Shown here: piece by piece, positions 7,474 to 14,135 of the stretch
Position numbering within the stretch: the first letter of the stretch is position 1
Layout of the letters: every line of letters begins with the position of its first letter
Origin: Clostridiales bacterium UBA1389
Lineage (GTDB): Bacteria; Bacillota; Clostridia; Oscillospirales; CAG-382
Direction of reading: 5' to 3'
Assembly (NCBI GenBank): GCA_002305335.1
Contig: DBQR01000013.1
Coordinates: forward strand, 1 to 14,135
DNA length: 14,135 nucleotides
The notes under the pieces: model-generated
Seen by the model: only the letters and a program-made list of their open reading frames with translations
Told to the model about the DNA's origin: nothing
Databases searched by the model: none
Position numbers and translations under genes: made by a program

Positions 7474-8850
7474 TTATATAACTTCGCCGTCAAGCCCATA
7501 GGCACGGGCGGAAATTATTCTGACGTTGACAAATTCCCCTTCGGGACAGGGTTTGTCGAAACTTACGATTTTATTAGAGCCTGTCCTTCCGGTTTCCCCT
7601 TCGGAAAGCACCCGCAAATTTTTCCCCACATAATCCCGGTTTAGCTTTATTGCGATTTCGTTCTGGACTTCCGAAAGATAGGCAAACCGCCTTACCTTTT
7701 CCTCGTGGGGGATTTGGTCTTCCAGCTTTGCGGCCGCCGTTCCGGGACGGGGGGAAAACACAAAGGTGAAAATCATGTCAAACCCCACTTCTCTGATAAG
7801 GGAAACGGTGTCCTCGAACTGGGATTCGGTTTCCCCGGGAAAGCCGCAGATAATGTCGGTGGTGAGGGAAACGCCGGGGAGTTTTTCCTTTATATAATAA
7901 GCGGTTTCAAGGTATTTTTCCCTTGTGTAGCGGCGGTTCATACGCCTTAGCACCTCATTGTTCCCCGACTGAACCGGAAGATGGAAGTGCTTTGCGATTT
8001 TATCCGACGACGCCATAACGTCAACCAGCTCTTTGGAAGCGTCTTTGGGGTGACTGGTGATAAATCGCAGGACAAAATCCCCGTCGAATTTGGAAATTTC
8101 CTTCAGCAATCTGGGGAAGGTGTATTCCCCCTTATAGCTGTTCACGTTCTGCCCCAGCAGGGTTATATCCTTGTAACCGTCGCTTATTAGCTGCTTTACT
8201 TCCTTAAAGATTTCCTCCGACGACCGGCTGCGTTCCCGTCCCCTGACATAGGGTACCACGCAGTAGGTGCAATAGTTGTCGCAGCCGTACATTACGGAAA
8301 CCCAGGCTTTGTATTTTGAAAGCCGTTCCACCGGAGTATCCTCGGCGATTATGCCGAAATCGTTGTGGGGGGAATCGTTTACAAAGGACAGGCGTTTCGG
8401 GCTGTCAAGGCATTTCTGAACAATTTCGGGGAGACGGTAGTTCATGTCGGTGCCGAACACCGCATCAATGTAGGGGTAGGAGGCATAAAGCTTTTTTCTT
8501 ATATGGTCCTGCTGAGCCATACAGCCGCAGAACATAATAAGCATACCCGGCTTTTCTTCCTTAAGCTTTTTGAATCCCCCGGTTATGGAAAGTGTTTTAA
8601 GCTCCGCATGTTCCCGGATAGCGCAGGTGTTGACGATAATCAGGTCCGCTTCCTTCTCGCTTTCGGCCCGTTGGTATCCGCAAAGCAAAGCCAGCCCGTA
8701 CAGCTTTTCGCTGTCGGATTCGTTCTGCTGGCAGCCGAAGGTCTGAATAAACACCCTTGGGGTTATCCCCGACATGAAAAAGTTTTCCTTAAGTTTTTCG
8801 GCTATATTTTTTTGATTTATTACTTCCTCTTTTGAAACATAGATTCCCAT
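7474..8850 (-). CDS. miaB: tRNA-2-methylthio-N6-dimethylallyladenosine synthase MiaB
   Basis: The 458-residue radical-SAM methylthiotransferase converts i6A37 to ms2i6A37 in tRNAs that read codons starting with U. The N-terminal methylthiotransferase domain supplies ligands for the auxiliary [4Fe-4S] cluster: C40 (QTFGCQQNESDSE), C76 (NTCAIREHAE) and C110 (FCGCMAQQ). The radical-SAM cluster is C190-x3-C194-x2-C197 in YGCDNYCTYCVVPYVRGRE. The barrel continues through LLGQNVNSY, RFITSHP, HLPVQSGN and CGFPGET. A C-terminal TRAM domain (about 395-458) binds tRNA. The QNESDSE and VPYVRGRE motifs favour MiaB over the related MtaB or RimO. The ATG overlaps the stop of the NlpC/P60 gene by one base (TAATG), which implies translational coupling. 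The YlbF-family gene follows after 19 bases. Confidence 0.95.
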   Translation of the reverse strand: MGIYVSKEEVINQKNIAEKLKENFFMSGITPRVFIQTFGCQQNESDSEKLYGLALLCGYQRAESEKEADLIIVNTCAIREHAELKTLSITGGFKKLKEEKPGMLIMFCGCMAQQDHIRKKLYASYPYIDAVFGTDMNYRLPEIVQKCLDSPKRLSFVNDSPHNDFGIIAEDTPVERLSKYKAWVSVMYGCDNYCTYCVVPYVRGRERSRSSEEIFKEVKQLISDGYKDITLLGQNVNSYKGEYTFPRLLKEISKFDGDFVLRFITSHPKDASKELVDVMASSDKIAKHFHLPVQSGNNEVLRRMNRRYTREKYLETAYYIKEKLPGVSLTTDIICGFPGETESQFEDTVSLIREVGFDMIFTFVFSPRPGTAAAKLEDQIPHEEKVRRFAYLSEVQNEIAIKLNRDYVGKNLRVLSEGETGRTGSNKIVSFDKPCPEGEFVNVRIISARAYGLDGEVI

Positions 8851-9623
8851 TAAAATACCGTTCCCGCGCAGATCAGATTATTTGCACACCATTCGTTGAA
8901 GTTTATCGAATTTTTATCAAAGGACGCCACCGTCACCCTTCCGTCGCCGGAGGAGGCGTGGACAAAGCTTCCTTCCCCTAAATAAACCGCCATATGCCCT
9001 TTGAAAAACAGCAGATCCCCTTTTTTTGCGCTGTCAAGGGGAAGGGGTTTCAGGCCCGGGGTTTTACCGGGGTCTGCGTCCCGCCAGATGGGTATTCCCG
9101 CCATCTGACAGGCAGTGAAGGCAAGCCCGGAACAGTCTATTCCCATGTGGGTGCGTCCCCCCCAACGGTACTGAACGCCTGAAAAGGACAAAGCGGTCTT
9201 GCAGATTATTTCCCTTGCGTTTTTCTCGTCAAGGTTTTCGGGGATATTCCCAAGGGCAGCTTTCCGTATGTAAAACATCCTTTTGTCGGGCAGCACCACA
9301 AAAGCGTGGCGGTCGAACTGTTCGGAAAACCCCGCATCAACCTTTGAGCCCATTGGCAGAGTCATAACCGGCTTGTTGAAGTTTTTGTCGTTGGGTAAAA
9401 GGTCAGCCCAGGGGAGGACGATTATTCGGTTGGGGTCGGCAAGCTTTTCTGATAAACTCTCCTTGTCAACCCATCCGGAATAACCGTATTCGGTTTTGAT
9501 TTTAACGAAATTTTCAACCTTATTAATTATTTCGACTTCAGTTCCGAACATGGCTTCGTCCACGTGCTCGGAACTTTCCGCGGGATAGCGGAAAAGATGG
9601 GCAACCGGAACCGAAACAATCAT
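8850..9623 (-). CDS. NlpC/P60 cysteine peptidase with SH3-like domains (gamma-D-glutamyl peptidase, YkfC/DPP VI type)
   Basis: The 257-residue protein has no signal peptide. Residues about 3-55 form a bacterial SH3 domain (YGYSGWVDKESL), a second SH3-like segment spans about 65-125, and the NlpC/P60 domain fills 135-257. The catalytic triad candidates are C164 (GIDCSGLAFT), H210 (FKGHMAVYLG) and H222 (FVHASS). The YRWGGRTHMGIDCSGL and WRDAD stretches resemble YkfC and dipeptidyl-peptidase VI, cytosolic enzymes that cut between gamma-D-Glu and the diamino acid in murein peptides freed by L-Ala amino-peptidase action. A cytoplasmic recycling or sporulation role is therefore inferred. AAAGGT lies about 8 bases before the ATG. 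It follows the malic enzyme gene by 18 bases and overlaps miaB by one base, so it is in the same transcript. Confidence 0.88.
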   Translation of the reverse strand: MIVSVPVAHLFRYPAESSEHVDEAMFGTEVEIINKVENFVKIKTEYGYSGWVDKESLSEKLADPNRIIVLPWADLLPNDKNFNKPVMTLPMGSKVDAGFSEQFDRHAFVVLPDKRMFYIRKAALGNIPENLDEKNAREIICKTALSFSGVQYRWGGRTHMGIDCSGLAFTACQMAGIPIWRDADPGKTPGLKPLPLDSAKKGDLLFFKGHMAVYLGEGSFVHASSGDGRVTVASFDKNSINFNEWCANNLICAGTVF

Positions 9624-9641
9624 AAAAATTACCTTTCTTGT

Positions 9642-10814
9642 TTACTTGGAGGTGTTTTCCGCCCTTTTTGCCTCGTTGAACACCGCCAGCGCCACTGCGG
9701 GGCAAACCCTTTCGTCAAAGGCGTCGGGGATGATATAGTCGGGGGAAAGCTTGTCGTCGTCAACAAGGGCCGACAGGGCATAGGCCGCCGCCACCTTCAT
9801 TTCCTCGGTTATCTGATTTGCCCTGGCGTCAAGGGCACCCCTGAATATGCCGGGGAAGGCAAGCACGTTGTTAATTTGGTTGGGGTAGTCGCTGCGTCCC
9901 GTCCCCACCACTGCGGCACCGCCGGATTTTGCTTTGTCGGGTAAAATTTCGGGATTGGGGTTTGCCAAAGCGAATATGATGGGGTTGGGAGCCATTGATT
10001 TAACCATTTCTTCGTCCACAAGGTTGGCCGCCGAAACGCCTATAAACACGTCCTTACCCGCCATTGCGTCCTTAAGGGAACCTCTTACCCCCGCCTTGTT
10101 GGTGCCTATGACCGCCTCCGCCTGGGCGGGATTGATGTCGGGTCTTCCTTCATACAAAGCCCCGCGCCTTCCGCAGTAGGTTAAATCCTCAACTCCCAAA
10201 TTCCTGAGCATTCTGCCCACGGCAATCCCCGCAGCCCCCGCTCCGTTGATTACCACCGAGATTTTCTTTATATCCCTGCCGGTAATTCTGCAGGCGTTAA
10301 TCAAAGCCGCCGAAACCACCACCGCCGTGCCGTGCTGGTCGTCGTGGAATATGGGTATGTCGCAGATTTCCTTTAAGCGTCTTTCGATTTCAAAACACCT
10401 CGGAGCGGAAATATCCTCCAGGTTCACCCCGCCGAAGGAACCGCAAAGCAGCCTTACGGTGTTTACGATTTCCTCCACGTCGGTGCTTCGTATGCAAAGG
10501 GGTATGGCGTCAATCCCCGCAAATTCCTTGAACAACAGGCATTTTCCCTCCATAACCGGCATCCCCGCTTCGGGGCCTATATTCCCCAGACCCAAAACCG
10601 CCGTTCCGTCGGTTATTACCGCCACCGTATTCCATCTTCTTGTAAGCAAAAAGGATTTGGAAATATCCTTTTGAATTTCAAGACAGGGTTCGGCAACGCC
10701 GGGGGTGTAGGCAAGGGATAGCTCTTTGCGGCTTTTTGCGCCGGTGCGGGCTTTGATTTCGATTTTTCCCTGCCACTCGTAGTGCTTTTGAAGTGATTCT
10801 TCACGAATATCCAT
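9642..10814 (-). CDS. Malic enzyme (oxaloacetate-decarboxylating malate dehydrogenase)
   Basis: Decarboxylates malate to pyruvate with reduction of NAD(P). The 390-residue length is that of the short bacterial form without a phosphotransacetylase domain. Catalytic residues are Y36 (LAYTPGVAEPC) and K91 (MEGKCLLFKEF). Metal ligands are E133 and D134 (EDISAPRCFEIE) and D158/D159 (FHDDQHGTAVV). The Rossmann fold has GAGAAG at 191-196. At the end of the second beta strand, where the family usually reads C/D-D-R-K-G, this protein reads TYCGRRGALYEGR with G215. Loss of the acidic residue and an Arg pair could favour NADP, but the cofactor cannot be settled by eye. It is the first gene of the seven-gene run; GGAAG lies upstream of the ATG, and the AT-rich divergent spacer probably holds its promoter. 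Confidence 0.93.
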   Translation of the reverse strand: MDIREESLQKHYEWQGKIEIKARTGAKSRKELSLAYTPGVAEPCLEIQKDISKSFLLTRRWNTVAVITDGTAVLGLGNIGPEAGMPVMEGKCLLFKEFAGIDAIPLCIRSTDVEEIVNTVRLLCGSFGGVNLEDISAPRCFEIERRLKEICDIPIFHDDQHGTAVVVSAALINACRITGRDIKKISVVINGAGAAGIAVGRMLRNLGVEDLTYCGRRGALYEGRPDINPAQAEAVIGTNKAGVRGSLKDAMAGKDVFIGVSAANLVDEEMVKSMAPNPIIFALANPNPEILPDKAKSGGAAVVGTGRSDYPNQINNVLAFPGIFRGALDARANQITEEMKVAAAYALSALVDDDKLSPDYIIPDAFDERVCPAVALAVFNEAKRAENTSK

Positions 10815-10959
10815 AAGTAACTTCCTTTTTTTACAATGTATTTTATTTTTATTATATTCAAAAATAATATAGGTTTATCTTGCAAAATCAACAAAAACCA
10901 TGTGTATTTTTTGTGAAATATTCCGTTTGAGGTTGTCAGTTTATAAACAGGTGGGTAAA
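10815..10959. promoter_or_regulatory. Divergent AT-rich promoter region (malic enzyme operon / pdaA-like gene)
   Basis: This spacer separates the two divergent starts and must hold promoters for both. For the minus strand a candidate is TTGATT (10886-10891), a 16-base spacer, then TATTAT (10864-10869). A perfect TATAAT also occurs at 10851-10856 but lacks a good -35. A 6-bp AT inverted repeat (10850-10855 and 10864-10869) overlaps these elements. For the plus strand a sigma-G-like candidate is TGAAAT (10914-10919), 17 bases, then CAGTTTA (10937-10943). All are weak calls made by eye. Confidence 0.35.
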
Positions 10960-11748
10960 ATGAAAAAATTTATAATATTTTCAATGGCTATATTTCTGCT
11001 GGTATTCGCCGTAAATACGGGGGTTTTTGCCGACAAGGCCTATGACTGGTTTTTCAAATCCGCTTCCGACCACACCCAGCCGGAGGTTTTCGGCGGCAGT
11101 AAAATGCCCGACAAATACGGCAGCCTTTATTTGGGCTCCCCCGACGAAAAGGTTATATATATCACCTTCGATGCGGGTTATGAAAACGGAAACGTGGAAA
11201 AAGTCCTTGATGTTCTTAAGGAACATTCGGTACCCGCCGCCTTCTTTATACTTCCCGAACTCCCCCGCCGTTATCCCCATCTCGTAAAGCGTATGGCGGA
11301 GGAAGGTCATTTGGTGTGCAACCATTCTTATTCCCACCGGGATATGTCAGGGATAACCGACTACAACGAATTTGTAGAGGAGCTTACAAAACTGGAGGAT
11401 ACATGCAGGGAAAAAGCCGGCGTTGCCATGGCAAAGTATTTCCGCCCCCCCAAGGGGACCTTTTCGGAAAAGAGCCTGGAATTCTGCCGGGAAGCGGGCT
11501 ATGTACCGGTTTTCTGGTCCTTTGCCTATGCCGACTGGGACAATAACGCCCAAAAGGACGTTGTCTGGGCATACGATAAAATAATGTCCAACATCCACAA
11601 CGGAATGGTTATGTTGCTTCACCCCACCTCCGCCACCAACGCTTCGGTTTTGGGGAGGGTATTAACCGACCTGAAAGCCCGGGGTTACCGGTTCGGCACC
11701 CTTGACGAACTTAAGGAGTATTCCCGTCGGAAGAATCAGTCGGGGTAG
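10960..11748 (+). CDS. PdaA-like polysaccharide deacetylase (muramic delta-lactam, spore cortex)
   Basis: The 262-residue carbohydrate esterase family 4 protein has an N-terminal signal peptide (MKKF, then a hydrophobic run to VFA at about 24). NodB motifs are visible: motif 1 YITFDAGYENGN with D71; motif 2 HSYSH with metal ligands H122 and H126; motif 3 YFRPPKGTFSE with R162; motif 4 with D192 in YADWD; motif 5 LLHPTS with H221. TFD-x-GYENG with a non-acidic residue in place of the second Asp is characteristic of PdaA, which removes the acetyl group from muramic acid during formation of the delta-lactam of spore cortex. In Bacillus, pdaA is transcribed in the forespore under sigma G. The start was chosen at MKKFIIFSMA, because AGGTGGG lies just upstream and the signal peptide begins there; an in-frame ATG 20 codons earlier has no ribosome site. 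The 3' end overlaps the converging membrane-protein gene by 38 bases. Confidence 0.9.
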   Translation: MKKFIIFSMAIFLLVFAVNTGVFADKAYDWFFKSASDHTQPEVFGGSKMPDKYGSLYLGSPDEKVIYITFDAGYENGNVEKVLDVLKEHSVPAAFFILPELPRRYPHLVKRMAEEGHLVCNHSYSHRDMSGITDYNEFVEELTKLEDTCREKAGVAMAKYFRPPKGTFSEKSLEFCREAGYVPVFWSFAYADWDNNAQKDVVWAYDKIMSNIHNGMVMLLHPTSATNASVLGRVLTDLKARGYRFGTLDELKEYSRRKNQSG

Positions 11749-13522
11749 AGTTATATTCCGGCATTGTTTCTTCCGGCCGCCCTTCGGTTTCCTCAACCGG
11801 CAGGGAAGGCACCGGTACCGTTTTTTTCTTTCTGAATATAAGATACAGTATAACCGCGGCAACCGAAACAAGGGTTACTATCTTTGAAACAAGCTGAATT
11901 GTTGTCCCCTTGTACCGTACCACCGCTTCGCCGCTTTCGTTGTCCCCTAAATAAACCCTTACGATATTGCTTTTCCCGTATTCCGGCTCTGCCGGAATTC
12001 CGTTTATTTCGGCGTAATATCCCTTGTACATCAACAGCGGGAACTCAAGATAGGTATCCTTTTCGGAATTGTTGTTGAATTTTACGGTGAGGACATTGAA
12101 ATCCCTTGTGTATTTGATGTTACCCGCCGAAAGGTGGTTTGAGGTGACTTTATCTTTCCTCTGGGTTGTTATATAATTCTTTATGGTACTGGCATCAACC
12201 CAGTTGCCGTTGTCATCCTTATATACCGGCATGTATTCACCGGCACCGAAGGAATTCATGAATTTCATCTTTTCGACGGCATCATCGGCGGCGTTATACA
12301 TCCTGAAATATTTGTCAACACCGGTGAGAATAAAGGAAAACAAGGATAAACCGACAATAAACACTGTAAACACCGTGGTAAACATGGGGGATTTTGATTT
12401 TAATATGGCAAAGCCGGCAGCTACCGCGAAAAAGAAGGTGGCGAAAATCAAAAGTCTCCAGGGAAACTGAATTGACCCCAATAAGCCCTGCATCGATTGC
12501 CAGGGGAACGCGTTTGTGGTGGCAAGCAGGGTTACCGCCCCGGCGGCGATTAGCCCCCATGCCGCTTTTCCCGGTTTCCATCCCTTGTACTGGGAATAAT
12601 AAACCCCAGCTATCCCCGCCAACGGAGACAGTCCCAGACCGTTGGGTATCCACGGGTCGGGGTCTATTTTTACAACGAAATCGCAGAGAATCGCCCAGCC
12701 CGGCATTGCCCTTGATGAAAGGGAGCCCCATACAACCGCCGCTTTGCCGTTGGTTATGGGGAAGTCGTAGGAGACAAGCTGTTCCATAAGAGGGAACAGG
12801 AAAAAGGCGGAAACCCCCGCAAAGGTTACAACCGATAGGACAATCAGCTTTATTTTTCTTGTGTCTTCTATAAATTTCTTTATGTTAATCAAAGCGAACA
12901 CGAAAAGAAAGAATACCGCCACCACCGATGTAAGTACATGGCTTATAAGACACCCCGCAAGGCCTAAAGGAAGCAGCAGCCACTTTTTCCCGTTCTGAAA
13001 GACTATGTTGTAAAACCCCGTAAACAGAATCGGGAGGAAAATAAAGGCCTGTGTTTCCCCCAGCGCCACCCGGATAAGCATATCCACGCAGAGATAGGAG
13101 GAAAAGGTATACGCCGCAGCGGCGGCAAAGGCCGCCGCCTTGTTTTTGAACACAAGCTTTCCGCAGAAGTAGCTTACAAAGGCGCAGGCGGTCAGGACCA
13201 TCATGATAAAGTACTTTAAGGCAACGACGGGAGCCATCCCCCAATGTACCATAAGACCGGGTATATGAAGTAAAACATCCCCGTAAAACAATGGGGAGGC
13301 ATAACCGTAACCGTCAAGATAAGCATGGTGTATGGGGGAAAACCAGATTCCGTTGTCAATGTTTTTACCTATAGACCAGATTCTCCCCGTATGATAATTT
13401 ATATCATGCCCGGTAGTGATATCGGTTACTGAAAGGGGGATAACGCACAGGATCAGCACCAGCCCCGCAAGTAAAAGAATATACCTGTGCCGCCGTATAA
13501 AACCGGAAATATCCTCAATCAT
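11711..13522 (-). CDS. Multi-pass membrane protein, PTPS-related / GT-C-like
   Basis: The protein has 603 residues. A first helix at about 15-33 is followed by an outside loop with GHDINYHTGRI, then FSPIHHAYLDGYGYASPLFYGD. This resembles the family annotated as 6-pyruvoyl-tetrahydropterin-synthase-related membrane proteins (PF10131), which despite the name look like GT-C glycosyltransferases or YfhO relatives. Around ten further hydrophobic segments run to about residue 400. An outside beta-rich domain contains the GAGEYMP motif often seen in the family. A last helix (about 545-563) ends in RKKK and a 40-residue acidic, Pro/Thr-rich cytoplasmic tail. A role in cell-envelope glycan or lipid-linked sugar transfer is inferred; no substrate can be named. 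The gene starts 32 bases after rnfB, and no promoter or terminator is visible between them. Confidence 0.82.
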   Translation of the reverse strand: MIEDISGFIRRHRYILLLAGLVLILCVIPLSVTDITTGHDINYHTGRIWSIGKNIDNGIWFSPIHHAYLDGYGYASPLFYGDVLLHIPGLMVHWGMAPVVALKYFIMMVLTACAFVSYFCGKLVFKNKAAAFAAAAAYTFSSYLCVDMLIRVALGETQAFIFLPILFTGFYNIVFQNGKKWLLLPLGLAGCLISHVLTSVVAVFFLFVFALINIKKFIEDTRKIKLIVLSVVTFAGVSAFFLFPLMEQLVSYDFPITNGKAAVVWGSLSSRAMPGWAILCDFVVKIDPDPWIPNGLGLSPLAGIAGVYYSQYKGWKPGKAAWGLIAAGAVTLLATTNAFPWQSMQGLLGSIQFPWRLLIFATFFFAVAAGFAILKSKSPMFTTVFTVFIVGLSLFSFILTGVDKYFRMYNAADDAVEKMKFMNSFGAGEYMPVYKDDNGNWVDASTIKNYITTQRKDKVTSNHLSAGNIKYTRDFNVLTVKFNNNSEKDTYLEFPLLMYKGYYAEINGIPAEPEYGKSNIVRVYLGDNESGEAVVRYKGTTIQLVSKIVTLVSVAAVILYLIFRKKKTVPVPSLPVEETEGRPEETMPEYNSTPTDSSDGNTP

Positions 13523-13531
13523 GTCAATCAT

Positions 13532-13537
13532 TCCTTT
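13532..13537 (-). promoter_or_regulatory. Shine-Dalgarno deciding the start of the PTPS-related gene
   Basis: AAAGGA on the minus strand touches a first ATG directly (0-base spacing) but lies 9 bases before a second in-frame ATG. The second gives the protein MIEDISGFIRR and is the more likely start; the first would add MID only. Confidence 0.5.
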
Positions 13538-13554
13538 AATTAGCCCCGTATAAA

Positions 13555-14135
13555 CTATATAACAAGGGAATTAGTGGGGCAGACCTTTATGCATTCCCCG
13601 CAGCAGATGCATTTATCCAGATCCACCACCGCTTTATTGTCGATAACGGTTATTGCCTCAACGGGACAGGCTTTGACGCATTTGCCGCAGGCAATGCAGC
13701 CTATTTTGCATACCTTCCGGGTCAATGCTCCCTTATCGGTGTTTTTACAGGCGTTTTTGGCGTAGTCGCCGGCATATACCATGGTTATTATCTTTTTAGG
13801 GCAGGCGGTGACGCACAGGGTGCAGCCGGTACATTTTTTACAGTCCACCTTAGCCACCCCGTCGATGACGTGAATGGCGTCATAGCTGCACACCCTTACA
13901 CAGTCGCCGAAACCGTTGCAGCCGTATGTACACTCCCCTTCACCCCGACATAAAAGGGCAGAGGCGTAACAGCTGTCGATTCCCTTGTATTCCATTGCTT
14001 TTTTGGTGTGTTCGGGCGTCCCCTGACACTGGACGAAGGCCACCTTTTTTACCGTCTTGGAAACCTCAACCCCCAAAACGGCGGAAATCTTTTTAACCCC
14101 TTCTTCTCCCCCCACCGGGCAGAGGGTGGTTTTAA
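13555..14135 (-). CDS. rnfB: Rnf electron-transport complex subunit B (polyferredoxin), partial
   Basis: Only the C-terminal 192 codons are seen; the frame continues beyond the right edge. The visible part begins KTTLCPVGGEEGVKKISAVL, where the Cys before PVGG is the last ligand of the N-terminal [4Fe-4S] domain of RnfB. An internal GTG could be mistaken for a start. VAFVQCQGT and CYASALLCRGEGECTYGC follow, typical of clostridial RnfB. Cluster motifs in order are CTYGCNGFGDCVRVC, CKKCTGCTLCVTACP, CKIGCIACGKCVKACP and CICCGECIKVCP, enough for about four [4Fe-4S] clusters. RnfB takes electrons from ferredoxin on the cytoplasmic side and passes them into the membrane complex that reduces NAD and pumps Na+ or H+. 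In clostridial rnfCDGEAB operons rnfB is last, which fits the change of theme in the next gene. Confidence 0.93.
   Translation of the reverse strand, partial: KTTLCPVGGEEGVKKISAVLGVEVSKTVKKVAFVQCQGTPEHTKKAMEYKGIDSCYASALLCRGEGECTYGCNGFGDCVRVCSYDAIHVIDGVAKVDCKKCTGCTLCVTACPKKIITMVYAGDYAKNACKNTDKGALTRKVCKIGCIACGKCVKACPVEAITVIDNKAVVDLDKCICCGECIKVCPTNSLVI

Noticed and set aside
8365..8835. 156-codon plus-strand frame opposite miaB
   Set aside because: MiaB is unmistakable on the other strand with all six cluster cysteines. The GC-rich codon third positions of the real gene keep antisense frames open.
10246..10674. 142-codon plus-strand frame opposite the malic enzyme
   Set aside because: It is antisense to a complete malic enzyme with all catalytic motifs and has no ribosome site or recognisable domain.
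10900..10959. Upstream ATG giving a 20-residue longer pdaA-like protein
   Set aside because: It has no ribosome site and would place 20 polar and Arg-rich residues before an otherwise ideal signal peptide.
12394..12789. 131-codon plus-strand frame opposite the GT-C-like gene
   Set aside because: Its translation is Arg/Pro-rich with no domain, as expected for the complement of a hydrophobic membrane protein.
1..14135. Search for CRISPR arrays, tRNA genes, insertion sequences, toxin-antitoxin or phage-defence genes
   Set aside because: No regularly spaced repeats, no cloverleaf-like sequence and no transposase or defence motifs were seen by eye; every long stretch is covered by the genes listed.

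Overview
The window is a stretch of chromosome that looks like an anaerobic, endospore-forming Firmicute of the class Clostridia. Four things point there: the end of an RnfB electron-transport subunit, a PdaA-type spore-cortex deacetylase, the miaB–ylbF/ymcA–mutS–mutL gene order also known from Bacillus, and a secreted protein with a clostridial-style acidic Ser/Thr linker. The class assignment is an inference from gene content and protein motifs; the genus cannot be named. No mobile element, rRNA, tRNA or CRISPR array was found. Nearly all coding is on the minus strand.

Reading along the minus strand from the right edge: (1) the C-terminal part of rnfB (cut by the right edge), followed after about 30 bases by a large multi-pass membrane protein of the PTPS-related/GT-C-like type. 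(2) This gene converges with, and overlaps by 38 bases, the only plus-strand gene, a secreted PdaA-like polysaccharide deacetylase. (3) After a 145-base AT-rich divergent spacer comes a tightly packed seven-gene run: malic enzyme, a signal-less NlpC/P60 peptidase, miaB, a YlbF/YmcA-family protein with a cysteine-rich tail, mutS, mutL and tgt. The gaps are 18, -1, 19, 83, 10 and -8 bases, so one transcript is likely. The 83-base gap holds a perfect 9-bp GC hairpin. (4) After a 153-base AT-rich spacer with a good extended -10 promoter comes a secreted surface protein with a discoidin-like domain, cut by the left edge.

How the genes fit together: MutS and MutL form the post-replicative mismatch-repair core, with an endonuclease-type MutL. 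MiaB and Tgt modify the anticodon loop of tRNA at positions 37 and 34. The YlbF/YmcA-family protein belongs to the Fe-S-containing Ric (Y-) complex family that acts with RNase Y in Bacillus. The NlpC/P60 enzyme probably trims murein peptides inside the cell. Malic enzyme makes pyruvate and reduced nicotinamide cofactor from malate. RnfB couples ferredoxin oxidation to NAD reduction and ion pumping. PdaA and the GT-C-like protein belong to envelope or spore-coat carbohydrate work.

Most of the region is conserved housekeeping. I did not find a convincing undescribed system. The points most worth a second look are the Cys-rich YlbF tail beside miaB, the hairpin ahead of mutS, the surface protein at the left edge and the unassigned GT-C-like protein.
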